DNA of 64,000 bases, taken from assembly GCF_037893015.1 (NCBI RefSeq), contig NC_133659.1:9998521-10062520 (forward strand), in the 5' to 3' direction. The notes under the pieces were generated by a model, which worked only from the letters and a program-made list of their open reading frames with translations, was not told the DNA's origin and made no database searches. A program made the position numbers and the translations under genes. Shown here piece after piece: positions 23,067-34,155 of the stretch (position 1 is the first letter of the stretch; each line of letters begins with the position of its first letter). Origin of the DNA: Macrotis lagotis (Eukaryota > Chordata > Mammalia > Peramelemorphia > Peramelidae).

Positions 23067-23590
23067 TTTTTTGTCTCTTTTTTATGTAAAACTAAACATA
23101 TATGCAACAAATTCTTAAAGGAAAGATTAAATGAGTAACAAAGAAATAGAAAAACTAAACTGAGGGCAGAGGGGACCTCAACCTCCTTTTAGAACTAGAT
23201 AAGTCTAACCATAAAATAAACAAGAAGTTAAGGAGGTAAATAGAATTTTAGAAATGATAGCCCTTTAGAGAAAACTGAATAAAGATACAAAGAAATATAC
23301 CTTTTTCTTAGTGTACATGGCACCTACACAAAATTTGACCATGTATTCAGGCATAAGAACCACATAATGAAATACAGAAAGGCAGAAATACTAAATGCAT
23401 CCTTTTCAAATCATGACATAACAAAAATTATGGGTAAAAGGGGACCATAGAAAGATAGACTAAAAACTATTTGAAAACTAAATAATCTAATCCTAAAGAA
23501 TGAGTGGGTCAAACAAAAAAAAATCACAGAAATAATTCATTTCATCAAAGAAAAGGGAGAAAAGACACTAATAACTAAGAGAATTCAGGA
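23067..23590 (+). mobile_element. L1 ORF2 endonuclease region
   Basis: Continues the L1 after the SINE: TTCTTAAAGGAAAGATTAAA, GACCTCAACCTCCTTTTAG, ACAAGAAGTTAAGGAGGT, ATGGCACCTACACAAAATTTG, GACCATGTATTCAGG (the endonuclease DHxL area), CTTTTCAAATCATGACAT (SDH box). Decayed. Confidence 0.85.
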
Positions 23591-24095
23591 AAGGCTCCTA
23601 TGGAAGGATACCTTAAGTCCTGTTTCTCACACATATTTGTTATCTGACATTAGACAAACCACTTAAGCATTCAGTAGTCTCCAAAACTCTGAGTTGAGTA
23701 ATATTTGCCAATCTGCCTTGGCAGAGGAACTTTGAAATCATAGACTGGAACCCTAACTCTCCGAAAAATTTCCCAGTGTGGGCATACCACATGGTCCATA
23801 TTCTAGGGGTTATGCAATGTTTGTTTCATGGAATTAATTAACAGTTCTCTTAAACCTTATCAAGGAGTCTAGGGAGCCTTCCAAAAATCCTGTCAGGAAG
23901 TCACCAATCAAAAATATAAGACAGAGTTTAATCAATCTGAACATTTCCTACAGGAATCAATGTTTCAAAAAGAGGCATGTTTTGTTACCAGAGAAGGAAT
24001 ATTGAAAAAGAAAAGTTGGAGGGGAAATAATTGGTCCATGGGTCTTGAGAATGATGACTGAAAGGGGGTACTCTCATTCAAATCCCCCAAATTAG
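23591..24095. other. Unique sequence replacing the middle of L1 ORF2
   Basis: No L1 reverse-transcriptase motif is seen between 23590 and 25340. No gene recognised. Confidence 0.5.
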
Positions 24096-24099
24096 TTTA

Positions 24100-24350
24100 T
24101 TGTGATTCAATTATTTTTCAGTCATGTACAACTCTTTGTGACCCATTAGGAGATTTCTTGGCAAAAATATTGTAATAATTTGCCAATTTCTTCTCCAGTT
24201 CATTTTACAGATGAGGAAACTGAGGTAAGCAGTGTTACATGATTTGCCTAGGATCATATTGCTAGTAGGTGTCTGAAGCCAGATTTGAAGTCAGGAAGAT
24301 GAGTCCTCCTGACTCCAGGTCCAGTGCTGTATTACCTAGATGCTCCCAAA
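24100..24350 (-). mobile_element. MAR1-like CORE-SINE, complete
   Basis: CAGTCATGTACAACTCTTTG, GTGACCCATTAGGAGATTTC, GATGAGGAAACTGAGGTAAG, CTAGGATCATATTGCTAGTAG, AGATTTGAAGTCAGGAAGATG. The tail resembles BovB-mobilised SINE tails. Confidence 0.85.
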
Positions 24351-25340
24351 TGGCTTATATAGAGAAAATTAACCCTGGACAAAGGAAGCATCATATGGTA
24401 ATAGATAGGTAATAGAATATGGTAATATTCTAGCACTAGTGACTAGGTGATATAGTTGGAGACTGGCAGTAGAAAGAACTGAATCATCTGTTTGGTCCTG
24501 TGCTATTTTGATCAGTGGCTTAGATATTCATTTGCTTTGAATGGGTTTCACTAGTCTGCTTTGTCTAATCCTGCATTCAATAAGTTTTCTTATGATCTAT
24601 AATTTGGTCCCTTTACAAAGAACTCTCCACCAGGAGGAAGAGTCCAGGGCAAGTGACCTACATCCAGTTTTCATGCCAGAAGATGTCTTATCATTTATCA
24701 ACCAAGCACTGAGTTTAGACAGGAGTTGGAGAGCCTAACATCTTTTTGCTCTAGGCTATTCTATAAGACTAGGTGTTAAAAAGAAGATAGTGACTCACTT
24801 TGGTGGCAGGTGTTTTTGCACCCAGAAGTTCCTCCTACCAATGAAATCTCAGGTCATCCTCATCCCCATCTCTATTACTCAGTTGACTTATGCATCTTGA
24901 AATCCATGAAAACCACAGATCACAGTGTCCTGGAAAGGAACTCAATGACCATCCAATATAACCTATACTCAAAAGGAAGAATCTTCATAACACCCTGATA
25001 AATTCTTCTTTGTATATAATTTGCTGTCTGACCATATATCACCCAACTTGGTCATTTCTTAAGCCTCTATGGGATTTTGCATTAATCCTCATTAAATGTC
25101 ATTTTTATTCAATTCAGGCTAGTTTTATAGTCTGTCAATGTCTTCTGGAAGCTGACTCAGTCATCTGGAGTTTCTCATCTTACCAGCTTTGGGTCCTGAT
25201 TATATCCCTTTGTCATATACCACTTCTTAGCATAGTGTCTGGCACATACTATACATTTAACAATTTTTTTAAAGTCATAGATAAATATTTGAAGGATTCC
25301 ATCTATGTCTCTAGCTAAATCACTGATTAAAGTAGTGTAG
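24351..25340. other. Unique sequence
   Basis: 24645-24690 (GTGACCTACATCCAGTTTTC) is a near-copy of 21912-21940, so both lie in the same unnamed old repeat. 25190-25265 resembles an L2/MIR tail. No gene. Confidence 0.5.
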
Positions 25341-25904
25341 AACCAAGTAAAAAGATGACCTGGACTTAAAATATCGCATCAGAAACAAATCAGAAAGACA
25401 TAAGAAAAATAGACTATCAGAAAAGAGAAATTCATAATGAAACCAGGAACACAGTGGATCATAGGAGAAAAAAATAGAAAAATTTGAATCCATAAAATTA
25501 AAAATTTTAGTGCAATAAATTTAATAAAAGATTAAAAGAGATTAATTAGTAAAAAAAATCTTTGCTGTCAGTTTCTCTAATAAAGGTCTCATTTCTAAGT
25601 TATATAAAGAATTTATTCACATTTATAAGAAAAGGCATCATTCCTCAATTGAAAATGGTCAAAGGATATCAGTACTCAGTTCCCAAGAGAAGAATTCCAA
25701 GCAAGTTATAGCAATATGAAAAATGCTTCAAATCACTACCAATTTGAGAAATAGTAACTAAGGCAATTCTGACACTCTTCAAAATGACAAAGATGATCAA
25801 AATAGGGAAATTATAAGTGTTTAGAGAGACTGTAGAAAACTAGGGACATTGATACACACATTGTAGATGTTTAAGTGGGGACTATCATTTTAGAAAGCAA
25901 TTTA
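25341..25904 (+). mobile_element. L1 ORF2 C-terminal region
   Basis: TGACCTGGACTTAAAATATCG, CTAATAAAGGTCTCATTTCTA, CATTCCTCAATTGAAAATGG, TCAAAGGATATCAG, AATGCTTCAAATCACTACC. The frame is destroyed. It continues to 26091 beyond a nested SINE. Confidence 0.85.
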
Positions 25905-25906
25905 AA

Positions 25907-26057
25907 GGGACAGCTAGGTGGTGCAGTGGATAAAGCACCAGCCCTGGAGTCAGGAGTACCTGGGTTCAAATCCAGTCTCAGACACTTAATAATTACCTAG
26001 CTGTGTGGCCTTGGGCAAGCCACTTAACTCCATTTGCTTTACAAAAACCTAAAAAAT
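25907..26057 (+). mobile_element. Marsupial tRNA-derived SINE nested in L1
   Basis: A-box TGGTGCAGTGG and B-box GGTTCAAATCC, TTAATAATTACCTAGCTGTG, GCAAGCCACTTAACTCC and an A-rich tail. Exact 9-bp target-site duplication AGCAATTTA at 25896-25904 and 26058-26066. Confidence 0.93.
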
Positions 26058-26091
26058 AGCAATTTAGAATTATAACAAAAAATTACTAAAT

Positions 26092-27619
26092 TATAAACAA
26101 ATTGATAGGTAGATAACTGAATGAATAAAATATCCATTCTTTAGAAAAATGACACAATCCACCCATCCCTGATGACTACCCTCCTGTATTTTTTCTTTCT
26201 TTTATAACTAAACTGTTAAGAAGACTGTCTACACCAGGTGCGTCCATCTGTTCTCTCTTCCCACTCTCCTAACTCGCTATAGTAAGACTTCTGACTTCTT
26301 CATTCATTTCACTCTTGTCTAATGATCTCTTAATTGCCAAATCTAATACTTTTTTCTCTCCATCTTCATTCCTCAGGTCTACTCTGCACCCTTTGACACT
26401 ATCAATAACCCTCTTCTCTTTGACATTCTCTTCCCTTTTAGGTTTTCCTGTCCTTCTCCTGGTTCTCCTTCTACCTATATGACCACTCAGGCCTCAGCCT
26501 CCTTTGCTAGATCTTCATTCAAGTCTAGCTAAAAATTAGGGGTCTCAAAGGGATTTGTCCTGAGCCCACTTCTCATTTCCTTCTTTAATATTTCATAGGT
26601 GATCTCAGCTCCCATAGATTCAATTGTCTCTATGCTAATAAGTCTCAGATCATCTTATTCAGCCTTCACACTTCCAATCTTGCCTTTCTAGCTATCTAGC
26701 TATCTTGCAAGCTGAACTCAATGTATTTCAAAACCTCCCCCACTCTACTTCCAACTCACCCTTTTACTACTGCATATTATAGCATCACATTCCTGACGTC
26801 ATGGTATTCTTTGATAAAAACAGACAGGGAGCAAGAATAATTATTATTGAGTAAACCACCATACTCCCAGATTCCAAGGTTTGTAACCTAGGTTTCATCC
26901 CTGATTCTTCATTCTCTCTCAACCCTCATATCCAATCTGTTAGCAGGACCTGTTGATTTTACCTTCACAATAACTCTTAAATCTGTCCCTTGTCTCTCCA
27001 CTAATACTGCCATCAACCTGGTGCAGGCCCTCATCCCTTCACATCCGAACAATTGTCACAAACTGTTCATTGGTCTGCCTGCCATAAAGCTTCTCCAGTC
27101 CCTTTTCCACTCAGCTGTTAAAGTGATCTTCCTAAGTAGAGCTCTGACCATGTCATAATCATTAAATACAAGTGGCTCTCTATAGCCTCTAGAATCAAAT
27201 ATAAACTATGTGTCCTTTCTAGTATTCTTAAGCCTCCAACCTCCCCATTTATTCTTCAATTCAATGATTACAGTATCTTTGCTCTTCCTCAGACAAGACT
27301 CTAACTCCCAACTCCAGAATATCCCTCATGAATGAAAATTCTTCCTCATCTCGACCTCATGGATTCTCAGGCTCCCTTCAAGTCCCAAGAAAATTCCCAG
27401 TTTTTATAGGAAGCCTCTCCAATCCCTTTTGATTCACTCTATTTATTAGTTCCTATTTTTTCCTGTATGTAGCTTTTTTTGTATCCAATATAGTTGTCTC
27501 CTCCATTACACTCTAAGCTCCTCACAGGCAGTGATTGTCTTCTGACTTTCTTGTATTCCCAGCACTTAGTACAGTGATTGGAATAAATAGGTTCTTAATA
27601 AATGTTTAGTAACTTACTG
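26092..27619 (+). mobile_element. L2 LINE (ORF2 part and 3' end) lying inside L1
   Basis: Decayed reverse-transcriptase region: GATGACTACCCTCCTGTAT, CAGGTCTACTCTGCACCCTTTG, GGTGATCTCAGCTCCCATAG, TGGTGCAGGCCCTCATCCC, then the L2 3' end TCCCAGCACTTAGTACAGTG and TTAATAAATGTTTAGT. L1 flanks both sides, and ACTAAAT occurs at 26085-26091 and 27620-27626, a possible target-site duplication. Confidence 0.8.
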
Positions 27620-28095
27620 ACTAAATAGTGACTTTTGACCCAGGAATGACTAGGATCTTTATGTACAAAAATGTTATAACAGATTTTTGAAGAGAAAAAA
27701 AGTGAAAATCCAGATGTTCAATAATTGAGGAATGTCTAAATAAATTGTGGTTTATGAATGTAATGGAATATTATTTTGAAGTAAGAAAGGGGGGAGCCAA
27801 TGAATTCAGAGATACTAGAAGATTTATATAAACTGATGCAAAGGAAAGGAGAAGACACAGAACAATTTCTACTGTGGCATGAATATTATTAAAAAATGAC
27901 CAATTTTTAGGACTTTTATGAACTGATTAAGAACAAAATTAGGAGAACAACTGATTCAATAACAACTATACTGTAAAGGCCAGTTGCTTTGAAAGCTATA
28001 ATCAACACAATGACTATTCACTATTTCAGAGGACCAATGATAAAATGTGCTCTTCCTTACAGATTTGGGGTACAGTATGAGGCATATTCCTTCCA
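27620..28095 (+). mobile_element. L1 3' end
   Basis: GACTTTTGACCCAGGAATG, ATGTACAAAAATGTTATAACAG, ATTGAGGAATGTCTAAATAAA, GTAATGGAATATTATTTTG, TATAAACTGATGCAAAGG and CAGAGGACCAATGATAAAATG follow the L1 3' end, continuing the copy interrupted at 26091. Confidence 0.8.
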
Positions 28096-28340
28096 ATGAG
28101 GAAATTTGTTTTACTTATTTATATTTATTATAAGAAATTTGTTTTTCTTTTCTTTTTTCCAATAGAGTTTAAAAAAAGTAAGCAGAAGAGTAAATCAATT
28201 TTTAAATACAGAAACAGTACTTACAGATGTGAAATGTTGCATAAACATTCAGAAGGTCACTGGACTATTAGTTTCTCTTAAATGTTTTACTTAGTAACAA
28301 AAGACTTTTTGCAAACTGGGAGTAATCTATAACATTTTTT

Positions 28341-28494
28341 TAGTTGTTTTTTTTTTGCAAGGCAAACGGGGTTAAGTGGCTTGCCCAAGGCCACACAGCT
28401 AGGTAATTATTAAGTGTCTGAGACGGGATTTGAACCCAGGTACTCCTGACTCCAGGGCCTGTGCTTTATCCACTGTGCCACCTAGCCTCCCCTT
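28341..28494 (-). mobile_element. Marsupial tRNA-derived SINE
   Basis: Minus orientation: TTTTTTGCAAGGCAAACGGG, CTAGGTAATTATTAAGTGTC, GGATTTGAACCCAGG (B-box), ATCCACTGTGCCACCTAGCC (A-box). Near-perfect duplication around ATCTATAACATTT (28326) and ATCTGTAACATTT (28495). Confidence 0.93.
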
Positions 28495-28507
28495 ATCTGT
28501 AACATTT

Positions 28508-29065
28508 ATTGTGTAAAAACAAAACACAGCCACAAAATTTAGGGAAAAACAGTCCTTATCCCAAGAATTTCTGGGCTTCTCCCCTGGAGACCTCCTCCCA
28601 AGTTGCTTTGTGATAATTCCCTACATCCAATCATTAAACTGGTTGGAATTCATTTCATTATCCTCTGAATGGGGCCCACATCTCTCCATCTTTTCCACAA
28701 GAATAGCCTGAGATAGTTTATCAATTAATAGACACTTAATAAGTGCTTGCTGAATTGAATTGAATTTCTTTTCATTGAATGATGATGCTCATTCTGAAGC
28801 AATTTGCCAGCCTCTCTTCAACCATCTTTAATGCATCAAGCTATATCAGAGCCTTAAACTCTAATGGCTCTTTAAGTCAGTAGCGCTAATCTAGTATTAT
28901 GCCTGTTTCCAATTCTAAACCTTTGTTTTTCTTCCAGAAGGGCTGTTAATCCAATTACATAGTCTCCCAAACCAAGGAATAAAGTGTTGTACCATTTTTC
29001 TCAGGGAACGAGGCTGCCCCAAGCCTCAATCCTTTAGTTAGAGAATCCTTGGCACTTCAAGAGTT
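28508..29065. other. Unique sequence
   Basis: A short MIR/L2-like tail near 28725-28760 (AGACACTTAATAAGTGCTTG). No gene. Confidence 0.5.
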
Positions 29066-29069
29066 AAAC

Positions 29070-29515
29070 TGATAGGCAGCCAGGTGGTCCATTGAGTGTA
29101 GCACAGAGCTTGAGGTCAGGAAGACCTCAGTTTAAATGATGCCTTGGGAAGTGATTCCTGCACAAATCATGTCTCTCTTCTCTATGACTCAGTTTCCTTA
29201 TCTGCAAAATGGAGACAAATGGGGCGGCTAGGTGGCACAGTGCATAAAGCACCAGTCCTGGAGTCGGAGTACCTGGGTTCAAATCTGGTCTCAGACATTT
29301 AATAATAATGACCTAGCTGTGTGGCCTTGGGCAAGCCACTTAACCCCGTTTGCCTTGCAAAAACCTAAAAGAAATGGAGACAAATAAAAGCACCTATCTC
29401 AAGAGCATTCTGAAGATGCCCTTTAGAAAAGATCAAATGAGATACCATATTTAGAGCACTTTACACATCTTAAAATGGAATATAAATCCTAGCAGTTATT
29501 ATCATTGCTGTTATC
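29070..29515 (+). mobile_element. MIR split by a younger SINE
   Basis: AGGCAGCCAGGTGGTCCATT, CAGTTTAAATGATGCC, CTCAGTTTCCTTATCTGC to 29220; after the nested SINE it resumes with AAAAGCACCTATCTCAAG and GATCAAATGAGATACCA. Confidence 0.8.
29221..29371 (+). mobile_element. Marsupial tRNA-derived SINE nested in MIR
   Basis: GGGGCGGCTAGGTGGCACAG, GGTTCAAATCTGG, GCCACTTAACCCCGTTTGCC. Exact 14-bp target-site duplication AAATGGAGACAAAT at 29207-29220 and 29372-29385. Confidence 0.95.
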
Positions 29516-29574
29516 ATAGGGCACATAAGAATTTTTCTGGCTGAAGTATTTAGGGTTTGGGGAGGGGGAAGGAA

Positions 29575-29685
29575 AGGCAATTGAAGGTAAGTGATATGCC
29601 CAAGGTCACATCTGAGGCCAGATTTGAATTTGAGTCCTTCAGGGTTCTTGCTCTATTCACTGCACTACCTATATGCTCCAAGTTG
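29575..29685 (-). mobile_element. MIR/MAR1-type fragment
   Basis: GGTAAGTGATATGCCCAAGG, TCACATCTGAGGCCAGATTTG, TTCACTGCACTACCTA. Confidence 0.6.
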
Positions 29686-29689
29686 ACAG

Positions 29690-30699
29690 CATTTAGGAAA
29701 AGGTCTATCCAACCTTGATTAAATCAATTAACTTCTCTGGGTCTCCATTTCCTCATATATACGTAAGGAGATTGGACTAAATGAGCCCTGAGATCACCTT
29801 CCCAGTTCTACATCTGTGATCCTATGAAATTTAATTCAAAAAAAAAGTTACCAAGTAATCTTCTATTCTGACACTTTTCTTAGGGATACAGAATGAAAAA
29901 TAAGATAATTCCTTTCTTCAATATTCTTAAAGTTCTCTTGGGAGATAATATATGCTGGTGAGTAAATACAAAGTAAAATAAATATCTTTTAAAATAGCCT
30001 TCCATTGATATCTTTTGTTTTTACATCATTTATATTTCCCACTACATTCCTTGACTGACCCTGACCCAGAAAGTTGTCCCATAGAGTTAAGAAGAAACAT
30101 TCTGCAAGAAGAATCAACATATTGGAAATATCTGACGCTATAAGCAGTGTCCTGGTCTCCTGCAAAACAGCAAAGGGAGGTATCTTCTCATCTTTTTCCT
30201 TGGGGGCCATTGGTTAGTAAAATTTGGGGCATATTTAGGTTTGATTGTTTTGATTTCAGTTCTATCGATTGTTTGCCTAGTTCTGCTCACATCACTTTGC
30301 TTCAGTTCAGATAAGTCTTTCCATACTTCTCTTAGTTTTGCATTCCTCATTTATGGCATTTTTACAACATGTAATATGCCATTACATTCACGTACATTCA
30401 TCGGTTTAGTCAAGCATCTACTTTGTTTCCAAAAGCAAAGTAATTTTAAGAGAGATGAGCTCTAATAGCTTGGAGGGAGAAAGGGATCAAAAATGGCCTC
30501 ATGTGGGAGTTGGCAGCTCAGCTGTGCTTTGAAAGAAGCTAGCACCGACTTCTCAGTCCCAACCATCTCTCTCTCTCACTGACAAAACAACAAAGCAGTT
30601 CATTTCTATCTCTAACCCACTTACCCTCAAACAGTTAATGGCTGTCAGAAAGTATCCATCTGGGAATGGGACAGCTAGCAATCCTAATTGTCTGAATGT
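29690..30699. other. Mostly unique sequence
   Basis: 29730-29830 resembles a MIR 3' segment (TCTCTGGGTCTCCATTTCC). No gene; the short frames here have no family features. Confidence 0.5.
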
Positions 30700-30990
30700 T
30701 TGGGGAAGTCTATGGTAGGCAGCATGAATGTGAATTCATCTCGATCTTGTTAAACCCCGCTATCTCCAAGCCCGAGATGTTGCTGGGGATCTCGCCTTGT
30801 ATTTGCTGAAGCTGTGGAACAGATTGTGGCTGACTTTACAGTACCATGGCAGATAAATCCCATTTCACACTTTTAGCATATGACTCACGCTCTCAACAAG
30901 ACGGTTGCCATGCTGATGAGGGCTTGGCTTTTGGAATAGCACAAACTGCAGAGATGCGGAAATGGAACCAAACCATATTTAGCCCATTCC
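30700..30990. promoter_or_regulatory. Candidate conserved non-coding element
   Basis: Unique sequence without recognised transposon, holding several CpGs (near 30740, 30759, 30774, 30792, 30889, 30902, 30958) in a CpG-poor desert, with no long open frame. CpG retention suggests constraint, but no alignment could be run. Confidence 0.35.
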
Positions 30991-31019
30991 ATTTCCATGA
31001 GCATTGATTAAGCATCTAC

Positions 31020-31175
31020 TGGATGCACTTTATCAGCCAATATACAATGAGATACAATAGGAAGAAAATGATTGAGTCAGTCTCTGACCTCAAAGAGCTT
31101 CCATTCTACTTGCAGGAAAACAAAATGTATACAGATAAGAAGGAACCAAACAGATCAAATATATCAACAAGTAGA
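31020..31175 (-). mobile_element. L2 3' end fragment
   Basis: GAGTCAGTCTCTGACCTCAAAG, AGCTTCCATTCTACTTGCAGG and AAACAAAATGTATACAGATAAG follow the antisense L2 3' end. Confidence 0.65.
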
Positions 31176-31179
31176 AAAA

Positions 31180-31870
31180 ACTAACAACCTAGATTAACAA
31201 GTCATGTTTGGAGCTGTCCAGCAGTGGTAATTAATTTCTTATTAAGAATGCATCCCTTATCCCTGGAAGCATTCAAGAAAAGGATACTTTACAGATTCCT
31301 GCCCTTCAAGGTGTTTGAAAAAAAAAATGACCTCTAATGTCTCTTCCAATGCCAGGATTCTATTATTCTTCAAAAACTGATTAGGAATATTATCAATATT
31401 AAAGCCATCTTTAAGATTTACTTTCTTGAGCAGAAAAACATGTCCTCTGTGACTGATAGAGAAAGAAATTATATTAGATGGTTAGAAGTCAATAAAAAGG
31501 ACAGTCACTTCAAAGGATTCTGCCTAAAACAAGGTACCCCAAAGAAAAAGGATGATGAGAGCATTTCTCTGACCTATAGAAAAATCTGTTTCCCAAAGAA
31601 GAACTGCAGTTCTCCTCAGGAAACATTGGCATGAATATTTCCTGGTTTTTAAAAATAACATGAAAAGTGTAGGAGTCATTTTCTTTTTTTTATTAAACCG
31701 ATGCTTTATTGTTAGGTCTCCTTAGAGAAATAAAATTTTTACAACTTGAACTGGCAGCAGAAATCCATTTTGGTTACTTAACAAGAGAAGCAATACTACC
31801 ACCCTGTGGCAAAAAAAAAGTGTTGAAATCATATAAGAGAAAAAAAATCGCCCATGTGGAGATGAAATTT
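31180..31870. other. Unique sequence
   Basis: 31210-31370 weakly recalls an L3/MIR tail (TTACAGATTCCTGCCCTTC, GACCTCTAATGTCTCTTCC). No gene. Confidence 0.45.
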
Positions 31871-31874
31871 CAGC

Positions 31875-32025
31875 CCATAAGATAAATCACACCCCTTTGA
31901 TTTGCTGCCTCTATGAGACTCTGGGCAAGTCACTTAACCTCTGTCTCATTGGTAAGATGGAGGATTGGGCAAGATGACTTCTGAGGTTCTTTCTACCCCT
32001 AAATCTGAAGTGCTTTATCACAAAC
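31875..32025 (+). mobile_element. MIR
   Basis: ACTCTGGGCAAGTCACTTAAC, CTCTGTCTCATTGGTAAGATG, ACTTCTGAGGTTCTTTCTACC. Confidence 0.75.
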
Positions 32026-32059
32026 AAGATTCACATTTATTTTGGTTTCTTGCTTTAAT

Positions 32060-32320
32060 AAAGAAAGAAGTATTAATTAATTTCCTGCTATGAGGCAGGT
32101 ACTGTGTGCTAAGTGTTTTATAAATATGATTTCATTTGATCATCACAACAACCCAGGAAAGTGGCTATTATTGTTATCCTCATTTTATAGAAGAGGAAAC
32201 TGAGACTGTTTAATGACTTACCTAGGGTCACATGGCTAGTAAGTGTCTGAAGATGGATCTGAAAACTCAGGTTTCCCTGGCTCCAATCCTGGTGTTCTAT
32301 CAGGCTGACATGTGTGTGTG
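32060..32320 (-). mobile_element. MIR, nearly full length
   Basis: GTACTGTGTGCTAAGTG, TCATCACAACAACCCAGG, CATTTTATAGAAGAGGAAACTG, CCTAGGGTCACATGGCTAG, GTTTCCCTGGCTCCAATCC. Confidence 0.85.
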
Positions 32321-32340
32321 CACAAGTAGGTATGGTAGCA

Positions 32341-32366
32341 TGAATGTATGAATGTATGAATGTATA
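32341..32366 (+). repeat. Short TGAATGTA tandem
   Basis: Three TGAATGTA units. Confidence 0.8.
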
Positions 32367-32639
32367 TACTATGTCTGTGGCATGTGCTAAGGCCCACAGA
32401 TACAAATACAGAATTGAGCCTGGTTCTAATCCTCCCTTTGAAATCACCTCTATCCACTGGGGGATGTCACTGACCCTCTATGGGCCTTATTTTCCTCCTT
32501 TATAAAAATGAGAAGGTCATACCTGAGAATCTTCAAGGTCCTTTCTGGTTCCAAGTCTATGAGAATGATCCCAAGCTGTGGATCTGGAGGAAAGAAATGG
32601 AAATTGAATTAGAACTCTACTGCTTATGATTTTAGTAGG

Positions 32640-32930
32640 ATATTGTGATGGACAGAGCAAAGGACCTGTATTCATGAAAAGATGAGTTTAAATCCTGCTT
32701 CACATCCTTATTAAGTAAGTGACCTGGGAAAATTATTCTCTCTCAGCCTCAGTTTCCTCATCTATAATATAGGCATAAAAACAGAACCTAGCCCTAGGAA
32801 TGTTGTGAAATAATATACATATATATATATATATAAAGTATTAATGAGATAATATATATAAAGTATTTTATAAATCTTAAAGCATCATGGAAATTTATTA
32901 GCTATATGATACATATATTGTTATTATTAT
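32640..32930 (+). mobile_element. MIR/CORE-SINE with internal AT repeat
   Basis: AGCAAAGGACCTGTATTCATG, GATGAGTTTAAATCCTGC, CTCAGTTTCCTCATCTATAA, ATAAAAACAGAACCTAGCCC, then a TATA expansion at 32814-32836 before AAGTATTTTATAAATC. Confidence 0.75.
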
Positions 32931-33154
32931 CTATATCACAGATAATATACCTTGTGATATCAAGATAATAGCCTCAGAGTATATTTATATAATCTTTGAA
33001 AAAGATATATAAAAATTTATTTAATTTATATTATCTATCTTCTTTCCCAAATGGTCTCTCCTCAAACCCTACCCACCCAGATTCTACAATGATCACCCCT
33101 TCCCAAAAATAGAATTTAACCTGCCCCAAAGACCACAGGGCTTTTCCATCCTCC
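32931..33154. other. AT-rich unique sequence
   Basis: ATAATAT-rich low complexity to 33035; nothing else. Confidence 0.5.
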
Positions 33155-33245
33155 TTGAAGCTGAACTCTTCTATTTTTATCTCCCCCAATTTAAATAGGA
33201 GCTCTTTAAGAGCAAGAACTTTATCGATTTAGTGTATATGCAATT
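33155..33245 (+). mobile_element. L2 3' end fragment
   Basis: CTATTTTTATCTCCCCCAATT and AGGAGCTCTTTAAGAGCAAG resemble the L2 tail. Confidence 0.5.
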
Positions 33246-33654
33246 ATATGTATATATTTATATGTGCAACTTTACTGAGAAACTGAGTCAAATCTTGCAA
33301 AGAAACAATATTAAAATAATTCCTGAGAGATTTTGAATGGTGGGACTGTATTTATAGAGTGGTTTACAAAAGTGACTCTAGCTCTGATCTTTCTCAAAGA
33401 TGATAAATTGTAAATAATTATTTATGTCATTGTTAATTGTTATGCTATTAATAATTTTGATAACCAGTGACACTGTTGTTTAAGCCTAAGAGATAGGGGT
33501 AGGGTAGCAGTGGATATCTATTTAGAGAGATAGACAAAAAAAAAAGCTTTTGAGAAAAGAGGTTCTTCAATTAATAACTAAAAATTAATTAACTGGATTT
33601 GTTTTTTAGAGCTAATTGATTCATTAATGAGATGTTGCAATTTAACCACTTCAG
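33246..33654. other. Unique AT-rich sequence
   Basis: TAAT/ATTA-rich unique DNA (for example 33420-33460 and 33575-33630). It could be regulatory; nothing firmer can be said. Confidence 0.4.
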
Positions 33655-34000
33655 CTAGTCAATAACCATTTAGTATGCACAAAGTACTATGCTAAGCATT
33701 AGGAATACAAAAAGATACCAGAGACCATCCCTGCCCTCAAGGAGCTTACAATCTAATGCTGGAGGTAACAGCAACAACCAAAAATGTATAAGCAAGCTAT
33801 ATACAAGATAGATAGGAAACAAACATCAGATGAAAGGCACTAAGATGAAAAAGAGGTTGGAAAGACCTCCTAGAGAAAGATTTTAGCTAAAACCTTGAGA
33901 AAGGAGCTCATTCTAGACATGGGGATCAAAGAGGGAAAACACCCAAGAGCTGAGAAATGGAATATCTTGGTCTGCAACAACAAGGAAGTTAGAGTCACTG
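33655..34000 (-). mobile_element. L2 3' region
   Basis: CAAAGTACTATGCTAAGC, ACCATCCCTGCCCTCAAGGAG, CTTACAATCTAATGCTGG, TTGAGAAAGGAGCTCATTCTAG: antisense L2 3' half. Confidence 0.75.
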
Positions 34001-34044
34001 GATTGAACACTAAAAAGGAAGCTGGAAAGGTAGAGGTTGGGGAT

Positions 34045-34155
34045 GAGAAGAAGAGGTTAAGTGACTTGCCCAGGGTCACATAATTAATAAATGTCTTAAG
34101 TAAGGTTTGAATTTCAGTCTTCCAGACTCTATTTAGCATGCCACCTAGCACTCCA
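34045..34155 (-). mobile_element. MIR/MAR1-type fragment
   Basis: GAGGTTAAGTGACTTGCCC, GGGTCACATAATTAATAAATG, CATGCCACCTAGCA. Confidence 0.75.

Noticed and set aside
25907..26057. tRNA gene suggested by A- and B-box sequences
   Set aside because: The boxes belong to the tRNA-derived head of a SINE; there is no full cloverleaf, and the unit has target-site duplications. The same applies to the seven other copies.
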